Source: DATBDM01 sp036269915 (GTDB taxonomy: Bacteria; Actinomycetota; Thermoleophilia; Solirubrobacterales; Solirubrobacteraceae). From it: 20,408 nucleotides of DNA. Location of the stretch: NCBI GenBank assembly GCA_036269915.1, contig DATBDM010000141.1:1-20408 (forward strand). The letters run 5' to 3'. Below, piece after piece: positions 6,149 through 13,530 of the stretch (the stretch's first letter is position 1; the number at the start of each line of letters is the position of its first letter). Both the position numbers and the translations under genes were made by a program. The notes under the pieces were generated by a model. The model was not told the DNA's origin. It searched no databases and was given only the letters and a program-made list of their open reading frames with translations.

Positions 6149-7350
6149 GCGTCGCGCTCCGCCGCCAGGGCGAGCCCGATCCGCTGCATCGTCGAGGGAT
6201 GGCTGGCGAGCACCCGCTCCCACGCCGGCGGGTGCGGGTCCATCACGTTCTTGAGCGTCACGCGGCGCTCGAACGCGATCAGCGTCGCCGGATCGCCGGT
6301 GAGCTGGAGCGCGAACGCGTCGGCGCGCACCTCGATCGCGCGCGAGAGCTGCGAGCCGATCGCCGAGACGACGGGACCCAGCAGGGCGCCGGCCAGCGCG
6401 AGGCCGGGCAGCGCGGCCGGCCCGTGGGCGTGTCCGGAGGGCGCGATCCGCTCCCCGAGCCGTGCGATCGCCAGCAGCGCCGAGGGCGCGACGACCGCGA
6501 GCAGCCCCATGCCGCGCGCGACGTCGCGGAAGCGCACGTGCCCGAGCTCGTGCGCGACGACGAGGTTGACCTCGGCGGCCGGGAAGTCGCGCAGCAGGGT
6601 GTCGAACAGCACCACTCGCTTGGTCGGCCCGAGCCCGGTGACGTAGGCGTTGACCGCGGTCGTGCGGCGCGACGCGTCGACCTCGTAGACCTCCCCCACG
6701 CGCACGCCGGCCCGTTCGGCCAGCGCGAGCACGTCGCGGCGGGCGGCGCCCTCGGGCAGCGGCTCGAAGCGGTTGAAGATCGGGTCGAGCACGAGCGGGG
6801 CGAGCGTCGTCGTGAGCGCGCCGAAGGCGACCGCCGCGCCGGCGCCCGGCAGCCACCAGGCGCGCCCGAAGCGCCGCAGTCCCGCGACGCTGAGCGCCCC
6901 GGCCGCGGCGGCGAGGACCGATTCGATCGCGAGGCCCTTGCCGACGTCGCCCGCCCAGCCGCCCCAGCTCTGCGTGATCAGCCCGACGCGGCGCGCCCGC
7001 TCGCGCCCGACGGCGCGGAACGGCAGGTCGAGCAGCGAGAGGCCGGCGGCGAGGCCGACGGCGGCGCCCGCGCCGGTCCGCACGGGCGCGCGGTCGGCGA
7101 GCAGCCGGGCCGGCGGGCGTCGCGCCAGCGCGCCGAGCGCGCCGAGCTGGACCGCGCCGCGCACCCAGCCGAGCCGCCGCTGGCCGGCGCGGAAGCGCCG
7201 CGCATGGTGGAGCTCCCCCTCGGAGAAGTACGCTCCTTCGGCCACGTCCACCGCTTCGGGCCGCTCGCGCGGACGCAGGCGCAGGACCGCCGCCTCGCTC
7301 ACGCCGACGAGACCGAGCAGGACGAACGGGAGGCGCAGCCGAGACGGCAC
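6145..7350 (-). CDS. Ste24/HtpX-like M48 membrane zinc metalloprotease
   Basis: A 401-residue integral membrane protease. Zinc-binding HELGH occupies 267-271 and the third ligand is probably E340 in AIEVRADAFA; E268 is the catalytic glutamate. The order of conserved blocks, DPIFNRFEPLPEG (189-201), DASRRTTAVNAYVTGLGPTKRVV and then HELGH, is typical of Ste24/CAAX prenyl protease 1 relatives rather than short HtpX. Hydrophobic segments near 7-23, 95-115, 140-160, 165-190, 278-298 and 315-335 suggest multiple membrane spans. Bacteria with such proteins usually lack prenylated CAAX substrates, so a membrane quality-control role is inferred. GTG 7350 is chosen because TATCGT sits 7 nt upstream. 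It overlaps rlmH and is divergent from the phosphoesterase. Confidence 0.88.
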   Translation of the reverse strand: MPSRLRLPFVLLGLVGVSEAAVLRLRPRERPEAVDVAEGAYFSEGELHHARRFRAGQRRLGWVRGAVQLGALGALARRPPARLLADRAPVRTGAGAAVGLAAGLSLLDLPFRAVGRERARRVGLITQSWGGWAGDVGKGLAIESVLAAAAGALSVAGLRRFGRAWWLPGAGAAVAFGALTTTLAPLVLDPIFNRFEPLPEGAARRDVLALAERAGVRVGEVYEVDASRRTTAVNAYVTGLGPTKRVVLFDTLLRDFPAAEVNLVVAHELGHVRFRDVARGMGLLAVVAPSALLAIARLGERIAPSGHAHGPAALPGLALAGALLGPVVSAIGSQLSRAIEVRADAFALQLTGDPATLIAFERRVTLKNVMDPHPPAWERVLASHPSTMQRIGLALAAERDA

Positions 7351-7370
7351 CGAATAGACGATACGCCCGC
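7351..7370. promoter_or_regulatory. 20-bp divergent promoter with overlapping -10 boxes
   Basis: The two start codons are only 20 bp apart. On the minus strand TATCGT (7363-7358) lies 7 nt before GTG 7350. On the plus strand GACGAT (7357-7362) lies 8 nt before ATG 7371. The boxes occupy almost the same base pairs, so both transcripts would be leaderless and RNA polymerase could load in only one direction at a time. The plus-strand box is the weaker match. Confidence 0.45.
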
Positions 7371-8105
7371 ATGCGCGTCGCCATCTGCTCCGACATCCAC
7401 GGCAATCGTCACGGCTTCGAGGCCGTGATCGCCGCCGCCGAGGTCGGCGGGGCGGATCAGCTGTGGTGCCTCGGCGATCTCGTCGGCTACGGGGCCGAGC
7501 CCGACGCCTGCGTCGAGCTCGCCGCACGCCATTGCGCGATCTGCCTCGCCGGCAACCACGACCTCGCCGTCGTCGAGGTGCTCTCGCTGGACGAGTTCTC
7601 GCGCGGCGCCGAGCTCGCGGCGCGCTGGACGCGCGAGGTGATCCGCCCCGAGACGCGCGAGTTCCTCCTCTCCCTGCAGCCGCAGGCATCGGTCAACGGC
7701 GCCCTCGGGCTCTTCCATGCCTCCCCGCGCGACCCGATCTGGGAGTACGTGCTCTCCGACCTCGCCGCCGAGCTGTGCCTCGACGCCTCCGACTTCCGGA
7801 TCAACTTCATCGGGCACTCCCATGTCGCGCTGTCGTTCACCCGGCCCGAGGGCGAGCCCGCCCAGGGCACGACCCGCAAAGCGGAGGAGGAGGTCGAGTT
7901 GCACACCGGCGAGTGGCTCATCAATCCGGGCTCATCCGGCCAGCCGCGCGACGGCGATCCGCGCGCCGCCTGGCTGCTGCTCGACACCGACCGTGGCACC
8001 GCGAGCTGGCAGCGGGCCGACTACGACATCGCGGGCGCCCAGGCCGCGATCCGGGCCGCCAGACTGCCCGATTCGCTGGCGGAACGGCTGCAATACGGCC
8101 AGTGA
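7371..8105 (+). CDS. Calcineurin-like metallophosphoesterase
   Basis: A 244-residue cytosolic metallophosphoesterase with all metal-binding blocks: DIHGN (D8, H10), GDLVGYG (D36), GNHD (N62, H63), the FHASPRD histidine (H116), and GHSH (H149, H151). The layout, including a late PGSSGQPRDGDPRAAW block, matches the YfcE-like single-domain subfamily often annotated as metallophosphatase or diadenosine-tetraphosphatase-like. These hydrolyse phosphomono- or diesters with two metal ions; the true substrate is not evident. ATG 7371 gives the canonical MRVAICSDIHGN N-terminus. No ribosome site is visible, consistent with a leaderless or near-leaderless message. The lipoprotein gene follows after 32 bp. 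Confidence 0.93.
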   Translation: MRVAICSDIHGNRHGFEAVIAAAEVGGADQLWCLGDLVGYGAEPDACVELAARHCAICLAGNHDLAVVEVLSLDEFSRGAELAARWTREVIRPETREFLLSLQPQASVNGALGLFHASPRDPIWEYVLSDLAAELCLDASDFRINFIGHSHVALSFTRPEGEPAQGTTRKAEEEVELHTGEWLINPGSSGQPRDGDPRAAWLLLDTDRGTASWQRADYDIAGAQAAIRAARLPDSLAERLQYGQ

Positions 8106-8120
8106 CGGCCCATCGGGCCG
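8106..8120 (+). terminator. Small hairpin directly after the phosphoesterase stop
   Basis: CGGCCC-ATC-GGGCCG begins at the base after the TGA: a perfect 6-bp stem without a T-tract, ending 1 bp before a TAGCCT box (8122-8127). It may weaken read-through into the lipoprotein gene or shape its promoter. Confidence 0.35.
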
Positions 8121-8121
8121 C

Positions 8122-8127
8122 TAGCCT
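8122..8127 (+). promoter_or_regulatory. Possible -10 box TAGCCT for the lipoprotein-kinase pair
   Basis: TAGCCT matches TANNNT and lies 10 nt before ATG 8138. The intervening GCGGAGGTCG also contains GGAGG, too close to the ATG for an ideal ribosome site. The predicted RNA start is within about 3 nt of the ATG. Confidence 0.4.
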
Positions 8128-8137
8128 GCGGAGGTCG

Positions 8138-8689
8138 ATGTTGCGCCGCCGGACCGGACTCCTGACACTCGTGCTCGCCCTGCTCGTGGCAGGCTGCGGC
8201 TCGTCGAACCCGAAGCTGCTCGCCCAGACCGACGCCGACAAGCTCAACGCGGCGGTCGACCAGATCCAGCAGGCGTGCGACTCCGGCAACGACGGGCAGG
8301 TGCGCCAGCGCACCCAGGGTACGCGCGACCTGATCGACGGGCTGCCGCGCAAGGTCGACAAGCGCCTCAAGCAGAACATGAACGACTGGCTCGACCAGAT
8401 CGACCAGCGCGCGGGGCGCGACTGCGGGGCGAGCTCGCCGACGGCGACGCCGAGCGCCACGGAGACGCCGTCCCAGACCGCGACGCCGTCGCCCACCGAG
8501 ACGGCGACCCCCACGCCGACCGAGACCGCCACCCCGACGGCCACGGCCACGGCGACGGCGACGCCGTCCGCCACCGCCACCGCGACGCCGAACACGGGCG
8601 GCGGGACGCAGGCCCCCAGCGGCAACGGCGGATCGGGCGGCAGCCAGGGCCCGGGCACGATCATCCCGCCGGAGCCGGGGACGCCATGA
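8138..8689 (+). CDS. Secreted lipoprotein with Thr/Pro/Ala low-complexity tail
   Basis: A 183-residue predicted lipoprotein. Residues 1-19 form a signal peptide (MLRRRTGLLTLVLALLVAG), followed by lipobox cysteine C20 (LVAGC), so it should be anchored to the outer face of the membrane. Residues 25-95 are helical and charged, with two further cysteines (in QQACDSG and GRDCGAS) that could form a disulfide. Residues 101-153 are almost only Thr, Pro, Ala, Ser and Glu, a likely extended wall-spanning or O-glycosylated segment, followed by a Gly/Ser/Pro tail. Its stop overlaps the kinase start as ATGA, so the two are very likely co-translated and functionally linked. The helical domain matches no family I recognise. 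Confidence 0.85.
   Translation: MLRRRTGLLTLVLALLVAGCGSSNPKLLAQTDADKLNAAVDQIQQACDSGNDGQVRQRTQGTRDLIDGLPRKVDKRLKQNMNDWLDQIDQRAGRDCGASSPTATPSATETPSQTATPSPTETATPTPTETATPTATATATATPSATATATPNTGGGTQAPSGNGGSGGSQGPGTIIPPEPGTP
8438..8596 (+). repeat. Low-complexity Thr/Pro/Ala-coding repeat
   Basis: Degenerate ACG-CCG, GCC-ACG and GAG-ACG units encode residues 101-153 of the lipoprotein (TATPS, TETATPTP and similar). The tract is in frame throughout, so slippage by whole codons could change its length without breaking the gene. Confidence 0.8.
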
Positions 8690-9912
8690 CGACCGACCAG
8701 CTCTTCGCCGGCCGCTACCGCCTCGAGGGCCGCCTCGGCGTCGGCGGCATGTCGACCGTCCGGCTCGCCTTCGACACGCGGCTCGAGCGCAACGTCGCGG
8801 TGAAGCTGCTCGCCGAGCACCTCGCCCAGGACCCGAGCTTCGTCTCGCGCTTCCGCCGCGAGGCGCTGGCGGCCGCCCGTCTCGTGCACCCGAACATCGT
8901 GCAGGTCTTCGACTTCGGCTCCGACCAGGAGTCCTCGCGCCAGTTCATCGTCATGGAGTACGTCGACGGGCAGTCGTGCGCGGAGATCCTGCGCGAGCGC
9001 GGGCACCTCGATCCCGAGGAATCCGTCGACATCCTCGCCCAGTCCTGCCGCGGCCTGGACTACGCGCATCGCAACGGCGTCGTCCACCGCGACGTCAAGC
9101 CCGGCAACCTGCTGCTGTCGGACGACGGGATGATCAAGCTCGCGGACTTCGGCATCGCCAAGGCGGCCGAGCAGTCCGACATCACCAAGGTCGGCTCGGT
9201 GCTCGGCACCGCCGCCTACCTCTCCCCCGAGCAGGCGCGCGGCGAGCCGGCCGGCCCGGCGTCGGACCTCTACGCGCTCGGCGTCGTCGCCTACCAGCTG
9301 ATGGCCGGGCGGCTTCCGTACCAGGCCGCCTCGCTGACGGATCTCGCGCGCCAGCAGTCGACGCCCCCGCCGCGGCTCGACGACCTCGTGCCCGGCGTCC
9401 CCGCATCGCTCGCCGCCGCCGTGCAGCGTGCGCTGGCGAGCGATCTCGAGGAGCGCTACTCGGACGCGGGCGAGATGGAGCGGGCGCTCCAGCAGGGGCT
9501 GGACGGCCGCGGGCCGACCAGCGTCACCGAGACCGCGTGGCTCGGCCCCGACGATCCGACCGAGTCGACGCACGCGCTCTCGCGCACGAGCGCGACGTCC
9601 GCGCTGCCGCCGCGGCGGCGCCAGCTCGAGCCGATCGACGAGCCGCCGCCGGTGCGCGCCCCGGCGCCCGTTCCGCCGCGCGGCGCCGCCCGCTCGCGCT
9701 CGGCCCCGCCCCCGCGCGAGGTCACGCGCGGCGGCGGCCCGGGCAAGTGGGTCGCGCTGCTCGTGGTGCTCGCGCTGATCGTGGCCGGCGCCGCCGCCTA
9801 CCAGGCGGCCAGCGGGAACAAGCAGGCCGTCCAGCTGCGCCAGCAGGTCCAGGGCAAGGCGAACGACGCCATCGACAACCTGCGCGGCCTGATCGACGAC
9901 AACACGCAGTGA
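8686..9912 (+). CDS. Membrane Ser/Thr protein kinase (PknB-like, no PASTA domains)
   Basis: A 408-residue Hanks-type kinase. The glycine loop GRLGVGGMSTV is at 15-25, the ATP lysine K40 is in VAVK, and E59 is in the C-helix. HRDVKPGN occupies 134-141 with catalytic D136, DFG begins at D154, and the activation segment has candidate autophosphorylation sites T168, S171 and T175 before the SPEQARGE block. A Pro/Arg-rich linker (about 305-352) precedes one membrane helix (about 355-374) and a 34-residue external tail containing VQLRQQVQGKANDAIDNL. All catalytic residues are present, so it should be active. Unlike classic PknB it has no extracellular sensor domain, which suggests that the overlapping lipoprotein gene supplies that function. 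Start ATG 8686 overlaps the preceding stop. Confidence 0.95.
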   Translation: MTTDQLFAGRYRLEGRLGVGGMSTVRLAFDTRLERNVAVKLLAEHLAQDPSFVSRFRREALAAARLVHPNIVQVFDFGSDQESSRQFIVMEYVDGQSCAEILRERGHLDPEESVDILAQSCRGLDYAHRNGVVHRDVKPGNLLLSDDGMIKLADFGIAKAAEQSDITKVGSVLGTAAYLSPEQARGEPAGPASDLYALGVVAYQLMAGRLPYQAASLTDLARQQSTPPPRLDDLVPGVPASLAAAVQRALASDLEERYSDAGEMERALQQGLDGRGPTSVTETAWLGPDDPTESTHALSRTSATSALPPRRRQLEPIDEPPPVRAPAPVPPRGAARSRSAPPPREVTRGGGPGKWVALLVVLALIVAGAAAYQAASGNKQAVQLRQQVQGKANDAIDNLRGLIDDNTQ

Positions 9913-9984
9913 TGGCGGCGCTGCGACTCCCTGTGGACGTCCCAGCCTGGGCCACCTTCGCGGCGGCGCGCGAACGAACGGCGG

Positions 9985-10050
9985 CGGGGTAGGAGCGGCT
10001 TCGATCGGCGGGTCGGGCCGCCCCCAAGCGGCCCTCGACGCCCTACCCCG
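9985..10050. repeat. Nested inverted repeat (outer 9 bp, inner 7 bp)
   Basis: CGGGGTAGG (9985-9993) is perfectly complementary to CCTACCCCG (10042-10050). Inside it GGGCCGC (10015-10021), loop CCCCAA and GCGGCCC (10028-10034) form a second perfect stem, with TCGA at 10001-10004 and 10035-10038 able to pair between them. The inner stem may terminate the kinase transcript; the full structure resembles a folded RNA rather than a simple terminator. Confidence 0.5.
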
Positions 10051-10083
10051 GGGGTTGACGTCTGCCGCGCCACCGCGGGCATG

Positions 10084-10114
10084 ACCTCGGAGGTAATCGA
10101 CGCCACGACCTCCG
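10084..10114. promoter_or_regulatory. Candidate operator upstream of the MFS exporter
   Basis: ACCTC-G-GAGGT (10084-10094) is a perfect palindrome. CGGAGGT (10088-10094) also pairs with ACCTCCG (10108-10114) over 13 nt. The sites lie 24-54 bp downstream of TTGACG (10055-10060), where a repressor would block initiation. The XRE protein encoded after the exporter is a natural candidate binder; this is inference. Confidence 0.4.
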
Positions 10115-10132
10115 CGAGCGAACCTCGGCGGC

Positions 10133-11512
10133 ATGAGACCTCCAAGCCGCTGGGCTCCGCTGCCCGTCCTGCTCGCCGCGACGTTCCTCGTCGTCCTCGA
10201 CGCCTTCATCGTCAACGTCGCCATGCCCTCGATCCAGCGCGAGCTCGGGGCCGGCACCGCCGCGCTCGAGTGGATCGTCGCCGGCTACGGGCTCGCCTCC
10301 GCCGTCCTGCTGATCCCGGCCAGCCGCCTCGGTGACCGGATCGGCCGCCGCCGCGTGTTCAGCGGCGGCGTCGCGCTGTTCACGCTCAGCTCCGCCGCCT
10401 GCGGGCTCGCTCCGAGCACCGGCGCGCTCGTCGCCGCGCGGTTCGGGCAGGGCATCGCCGCGGCGCTGATGACCCCGAACGCGCTGTCGCTGATCGGCGC
10501 GATCTACGCCGGCCCTGACCGCGCCCGCGCGCTCAGCGCCTACGGCACCGTGATGGGCGTCGCGGCCGCCTCGGGCCAGCTGATCGGTGGCGCGCTGGTG
10601 CAGGCCGACGTCGCCGGCCTCGGCTGGAGGGCGTGCTTCCTCGTCAACCTGCCGGTCGGCGTCGCGGCGCTGGCGGCCGCGCGCCGCACCGTGCCCGAGT
10701 CGCGCCGGGCGGGCGCGCTGAGCCTCGACCCGGTCGGCACCCTCCTGGTCACCGCCGGCCTCACGCTCGTCGTGCTGCCGCTCGTCGAGGGCCGCGCGCT
10801 CGCGTGGCCGGCGTGGACCGTCGCCTCGCTCGTGCTCGCCCCGTTCGTGCTCGGCGCCTTCGCCGTCCACCAGCGCCGGCTGGCCCGACACGGCGGCGCG
10901 CCGCTGTTCGACCCGCAGCTGCTGCGCCGCCGGACGTTCGGCGCGGGCCTCGCCGTCCAGGCGCTGCTGTGGTGCGGCCAGGCGTCGTTCTTCCTCGTCT
11001 TCGCGCTCTACCTGCAGCTCGGCCGCGGACTCGACGCGATGCAGTCCGGCCTCGTCTTCACGGTCCTGGCGGTCGCCTACGTCGTCGCCTCGGTCAAGGC
11101 GCAGGGGCTCGCCCACCACGGCCGGCGGGTGATCACCGCGGGCGCGCTCACGCTGGCCGGCGGCCACGCGATCCTGCTCGACGCCGTGCTCGGCGGCGGC
11201 GCGCTGGTCACGCTCGTCCCGGGCATGGTGCTCGTCGGCGGCGGGATGGGGCTGCTGATCGCGCCGGTGGCAACCACCGTGATGGCCGGCGTCCCCGCCG
11301 AGCTCGCGGGCTCGGCCTCCGGTGCACTGAGCACGGTCCAGAACGTCGGCAACGCGGTCGGCGTCGGGCTCGTCGGCGCGCTGTACTTCGGCGCGCTGGG
11401 CGGTGGCGCGGCGCACGCGTTCGCGCTCAGCCTGGCCGCCCTCGCGGCGCTGCTGCTCGCCGTCGCGGCGCTCGCCCGTGCGCTCCCGGCCGTAGTAGCG
11501 TCGCCGCGATGA
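10133..11512 (+). CDS. MFS drug/solute exporter, DHA2 (EmrB/QacA-like, about 14 TM)
   Basis: A 459-residue polytopic inner-membrane transporter. The N-terminus LAATFLVVLDAFIVNVAMPS is the DHA2 signature of helix 1. Motif A is LGDRIGRRRVF near 66-76. The antiporter motif-C region includes GQLIGGALVQ followed by GWRACFLVNLPVGV. Length and hydrophobic pattern suit 14 helices. The family exports drugs, dyes or metabolites using the proton gradient; the substrate here is unknown. ATG 10133 has no good ribosome site; GAACCT lies 7 nt upstream, a weak -10-like match that could make it leaderless. The stop overlaps the XRE regulator start (ATGA), a common exporter-regulator pairing. Confidence 0.92.
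   Translation: MRPPSRWAPLPVLLAATFLVVLDAFIVNVAMPSIQRELGAGTAALEWIVAGYGLASAVLLIPASRLGDRIGRRRVFSGGVALFTLSSAACGLAPSTGALVAARFGQGIAAALMTPNALSLIGAIYAGPDRARALSAYGTVMGVAAASGQLIGGALVQADVAGLGWRACFLVNLPVGVAALAAARRTVPESRRAGALSLDPVGTLLVTAGLTLVVLPLVEGRALAWPAWTVASLVLAPFVLGAFAVHQRRLARHGGAPLFDPQLLRRRTFGAGLAVQALLWCGQASFFLVFALYLQLGRGLDAMQSGLVFTVLAVAYVVASVKAQGLAHHGRRVITAGALTLAGGHAILLDAVLGGGALVTLVPGMVLVGGGMGLLIAPVATTVMAGVPAELAGSASGALSTVQNVGNAVGVGLVGALYFGALGGGAAHAFALSLAALAALLLAVAALARALPAVVASPR
11496..11501 (+). promoter_or_regulatory. -10 box TAGCGT for a leaderless XRE regulator transcript
   Basis: TAGCGT is followed by exactly 7 nt and ATG 11509. It lies inside the last codons of the exporter gene, so the regulator can be made without the exporter mRNA. 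Confidence 0.55.
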
Positions 11513-12300
11513 GCGAGCTGCGCGTGGGTCCGGTGCTGCGCGACTGGCGCCGCAGGCGGCGGCTGAGCCAGCTCGACCTGGCGCTGGAGGCCGGCGTCTC
11601 CGCCCGCCACCTGTCCTTCGTCGAGACCGGCCGGGCGCGGCCGAGCGCGGAGATGGTGCTGCGGCTCGCCGAGCACCTCGACGTGCCGCTGCGCGCGCGC
11701 AACGAGCTGCTGCTGCTGGCCGGGCACGCGCCCGTCTACGCGCAGCAGGACCTCGGGGCGCCGGAGATGCGGCCGGTGCGCGAGGTGCTCGAGACGATCC
11801 TCGCGGGACACGCGCCCAACCCGGCGGCGGTCGTCGACCGCCACTGGGAGCTGCTGGCCGGCAACGTCGGGGTGTCGCTGCTGACCGAGGGCGTCGCGCC
11901 CCATCTGCTCGAGCCGCCGGTCAACGTCCTGCGGCTCGCGCTGGCGCCGGACGGGATCGCGCCGCGGATCGCCAACCTCGGGCGGTGGCGCGCGCACCTG
12001 CTCGACCGGCTCGGCCGCCAGGCGGTCGTCTCGGGCGATCCGGCGCTGGCCGCGCTGCACGCCGAGCTCGCCGCCTACCCGGGCCCGCCGCCGGGCGGGG
12101 CGCCCGAGCAGGATCTGGCCGTGCCGCTGCGCCTGCGCACCGACGCCGGCGAGCTGACCTTCCTGAGCACGGTGACCGCGTTCGGGACCGCGACCGAGGT
12201 GACGCTCTCCGAGCTGGCGATCGAGACGTTCTTCCCGGCCGACGAGGCGACCGCGGCGGCCGTCCGCGAGCACGCGGAGGCGCTCAGCGCGGCGCGCTGA
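11509..12300 (+). CDS. XRE-family regulator with MmyB-like ligand-binding domain
   Basis: A 263-residue cytosolic regulator. Residues about 7-62 form a helix-turn-helix of the XRE/Cro type (LRDWRRRRRLSQLDLALEAG, then SARHLSFVETGRARPS). Residues about 95-255 fit the MmyB-like PAS-type ligand-binding domain seen in many actinobacterial regulators of this length: the DRHWELLAGN block, the VNVLRLALAPDGIAPRIANL block, and TFLSTVTAFGTATEVTLSEL. Some relatives bind fatty acids or acyl-CoA; the ligand here is unknown. It overlaps the upstream exporter by ATGA and has its own TANNNT box. Its last 17 bases overlap the convergent tgt gene. Regulation of the exporter is a reasonable inference. Confidence 0.92.
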   Translation: MSELRVGPVLRDWRRRRRLSQLDLALEAGVSARHLSFVETGRARPSAEMVLRLAEHLDVPLRARNELLLLAGHAPVYAQQDLGAPEMRPVREVLETILAGHAPNPAAVVDRHWELLAGNVGVSLLTEGVAPHLLEPPVNVLRLALAPDGIAPRIANLGRWRAHLLDRLGRQAVVSGDPALAALHAELAAYPGPPPGGAPEQDLAVPLRLRTDAGELTFLSTVTAFGTATEVTLSELAIETFFPADEATAAAVREHAEALSAAR

Positions 12301-13507
12301 CGTCCATCTCCCACGGCGTGGCACCGTCCCACACGGCCTGCGAGGCCTCGGCGAGGCGCCCGGCGTCGATCGCGTCGCGCAGCGAGGCCATCAGCCGCTG
12401 CAGGTAGGAGAGGTTGTGGATCGTCAGCAACCGCATCGCCGTCTGCTCGCGGGCGCGCAGCAGGTAGTGCAGGTAGGCGCGGGTGTAGCCGTGCGCGCAG
12501 GCCGGGCAGGGACAGCCGTCGAGGATCGGCTCGTCGGCCTCGCGGAAACGGCCCTTGGCGAGGTCGACGCGCCAGCGGTTGGCGGGGTCGGGGACGACGG
12601 CCATGCCGTGGCGGCCGATCCGCGTCGGCATCGCGCAGTCGAAGGTGTCGATGCCGAGCGCGACGCCGCGCACGAGGTCGTCGACGTCGCCGATGCCCAG
12701 CAGGTGCCGCGGACGCTCGGGCGCGGCCGCCTCGAGCTCCTCGATCGTCCAGCGGACGACCTCGAACATCTGGTCCTTGTCCTCGCCGAGCGTGCCGCCG
12801 ATGGCGATGCCGTCGGTCGCGCGCGCGGCGACCTCGCGCGCCGACCCGCGCCGCAGGTCCTCCTCGACGCCGCCCTGGACGATCCCGTAGACGACCTGTC
12901 CCTCAGGGCCGTGCTGCTCGTGCCAGGCCAGGCAGCGGTCGAGCCAGCGGTGCGTGCGCTCGGTCGAACGGGCCGTGTAGTCGCGGCCGCCGTGGAACGG
13001 CGTGCACTCGTCGAAGACCAGCGCGATGTCAGAGCCGAGCGCCGCCTGCACCTCCATCGAGGTCTCGGGCGCGAGGAACTTCGGGGAGCCGTCGAGGTAG
13101 GAGCGGAACGTCACGCCGCGCTCGGCGATCTCGACGATCGCTCCCGAGCGATCCGCTCCTTGGGCTGCCCGGCCCTTGATCTCGTCGGCGACGGCGCCGT
13201 GGCCCATCGAGAACACCTGGAAGCCGCCCGAGTCGGTGATCACCGGCCCGTCCCAGCCCATGAAGCGGTGCAGCCCGCCGAAGCGGCGCACCAGCTCGTG
13301 CCCGGGCGTGAGGAACAGGTGGAACGTGTTGCCGAGCACCATGTCGAAGCCGAGCTGGGCGGCCTCGCGGACCTCGAGCGTCTTGATCACGCCCTTGGTC
13401 GCGAGCGGGACGAAGGCCGGCGTACGGACCTCGCCGTGGGCGAGGGCGAGCGTCCCGGTGCGGGCGAAGGAGGCGGGGTCGCGGGTGCGGAGGCTCAGGC
13501 AGGACAC
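12284..13507 (-). CDS. tgt: tRNA-guanine(34) transglycosylase
   Basis: A 407-residue bacterial-type TGT, which exchanges guanine 34 of GUN-anticodon tRNAs for the queuosine precursor preQ1. Key elements are DSGGFQVFSM with the general acid/base D92, GIVQGG at 208-213, and the nucleophile D287 in GIDTFDCAMPTR. The C-terminal zinc site has C332, C334 and C337 (CPCPAC) and H364 in TIHNL. A 28-residue insertion after FSM (GHGAVADEIKGRAAQGADRS) is longer than in E. coli TGT. The start is set at GTG 13507, giving MSCLSLRTRDPASFARTG; no ribosome site or -10 box is clear, so the start is less certain than the function. It follows the MarR gene by 23 bp. No other queuosine genes lie nearby. Confidence 0.96.
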   Translation of the reverse strand: MSCLSLRTRDPASFARTGTLALAHGEVRTPAFVPLATKGVIKTLEVREAAQLGFDMVLGNTFHLFLTPGHELVRRFGGLHRFMGWDGPVITDSGGFQVFSMGHGAVADEIKGRAAQGADRSGAIVEIAERGVTFRSYLDGSPKFLAPETSMEVQAALGSDIALVFDECTPFHGGRDYTARSTERTHRWLDRCLAWHEQHGPEGQVVYGIVQGGVEEDLRRGSAREVAARATDGIAIGGTLGEDKDQMFEVVRWTIEELEAAAPERPRHLLGIGDVDDLVRGVALGIDTFDCAMPTRIGRHGMAVVPDPANRWRVDLAKGRFREADEPILDGCPCPACAHGYTRAYLHYLLRAREQTAMRLLTIHNLSYLQRLMASLRDAIDAGRLAEASQAVWDGATPWEMDVSAPR

Positions 13508-13530
13508 GGAACGGCCGGCGGCCGCGGCGC

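Larger units (their letters stand above)
9913..10132. other. Structured intergenic region between kinase and MFS genes
   Basis: A 220-bp non-coding stretch. It holds the nested inverted repeats at 9985-10050, a TTGACG hexamer at 10055-10060 that could be a -35 for the exporter, and inverted repeats at 10084-10114. No convincing protein gene is present. Confidence 0.6.

Noticed and set aside
8438..8596. Repetitive tract as a possible CRISPR or minisatellite
   Set aside because: Units are degenerate, have no spacers, and stay in frame encoding Thr/Pro/Ala. It is a protein low-complexity segment.
9912..9992. 26-codon ORF starting TGATG at the kinase stop
   Set aside because: The start is suggestively coupled, but the peptide is short, has no recognisable feature and runs into the nested inverted repeat. 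It cannot be told from chance.
7921..10257. 778-residue minus-strand open frame across the lipoprotein and kinase
   Set aside because: It is antisense to the well-supported kinase and lipoprotein, has Arg/Ala/Gly-rich composition, and matches no family. High GC makes such frames common.
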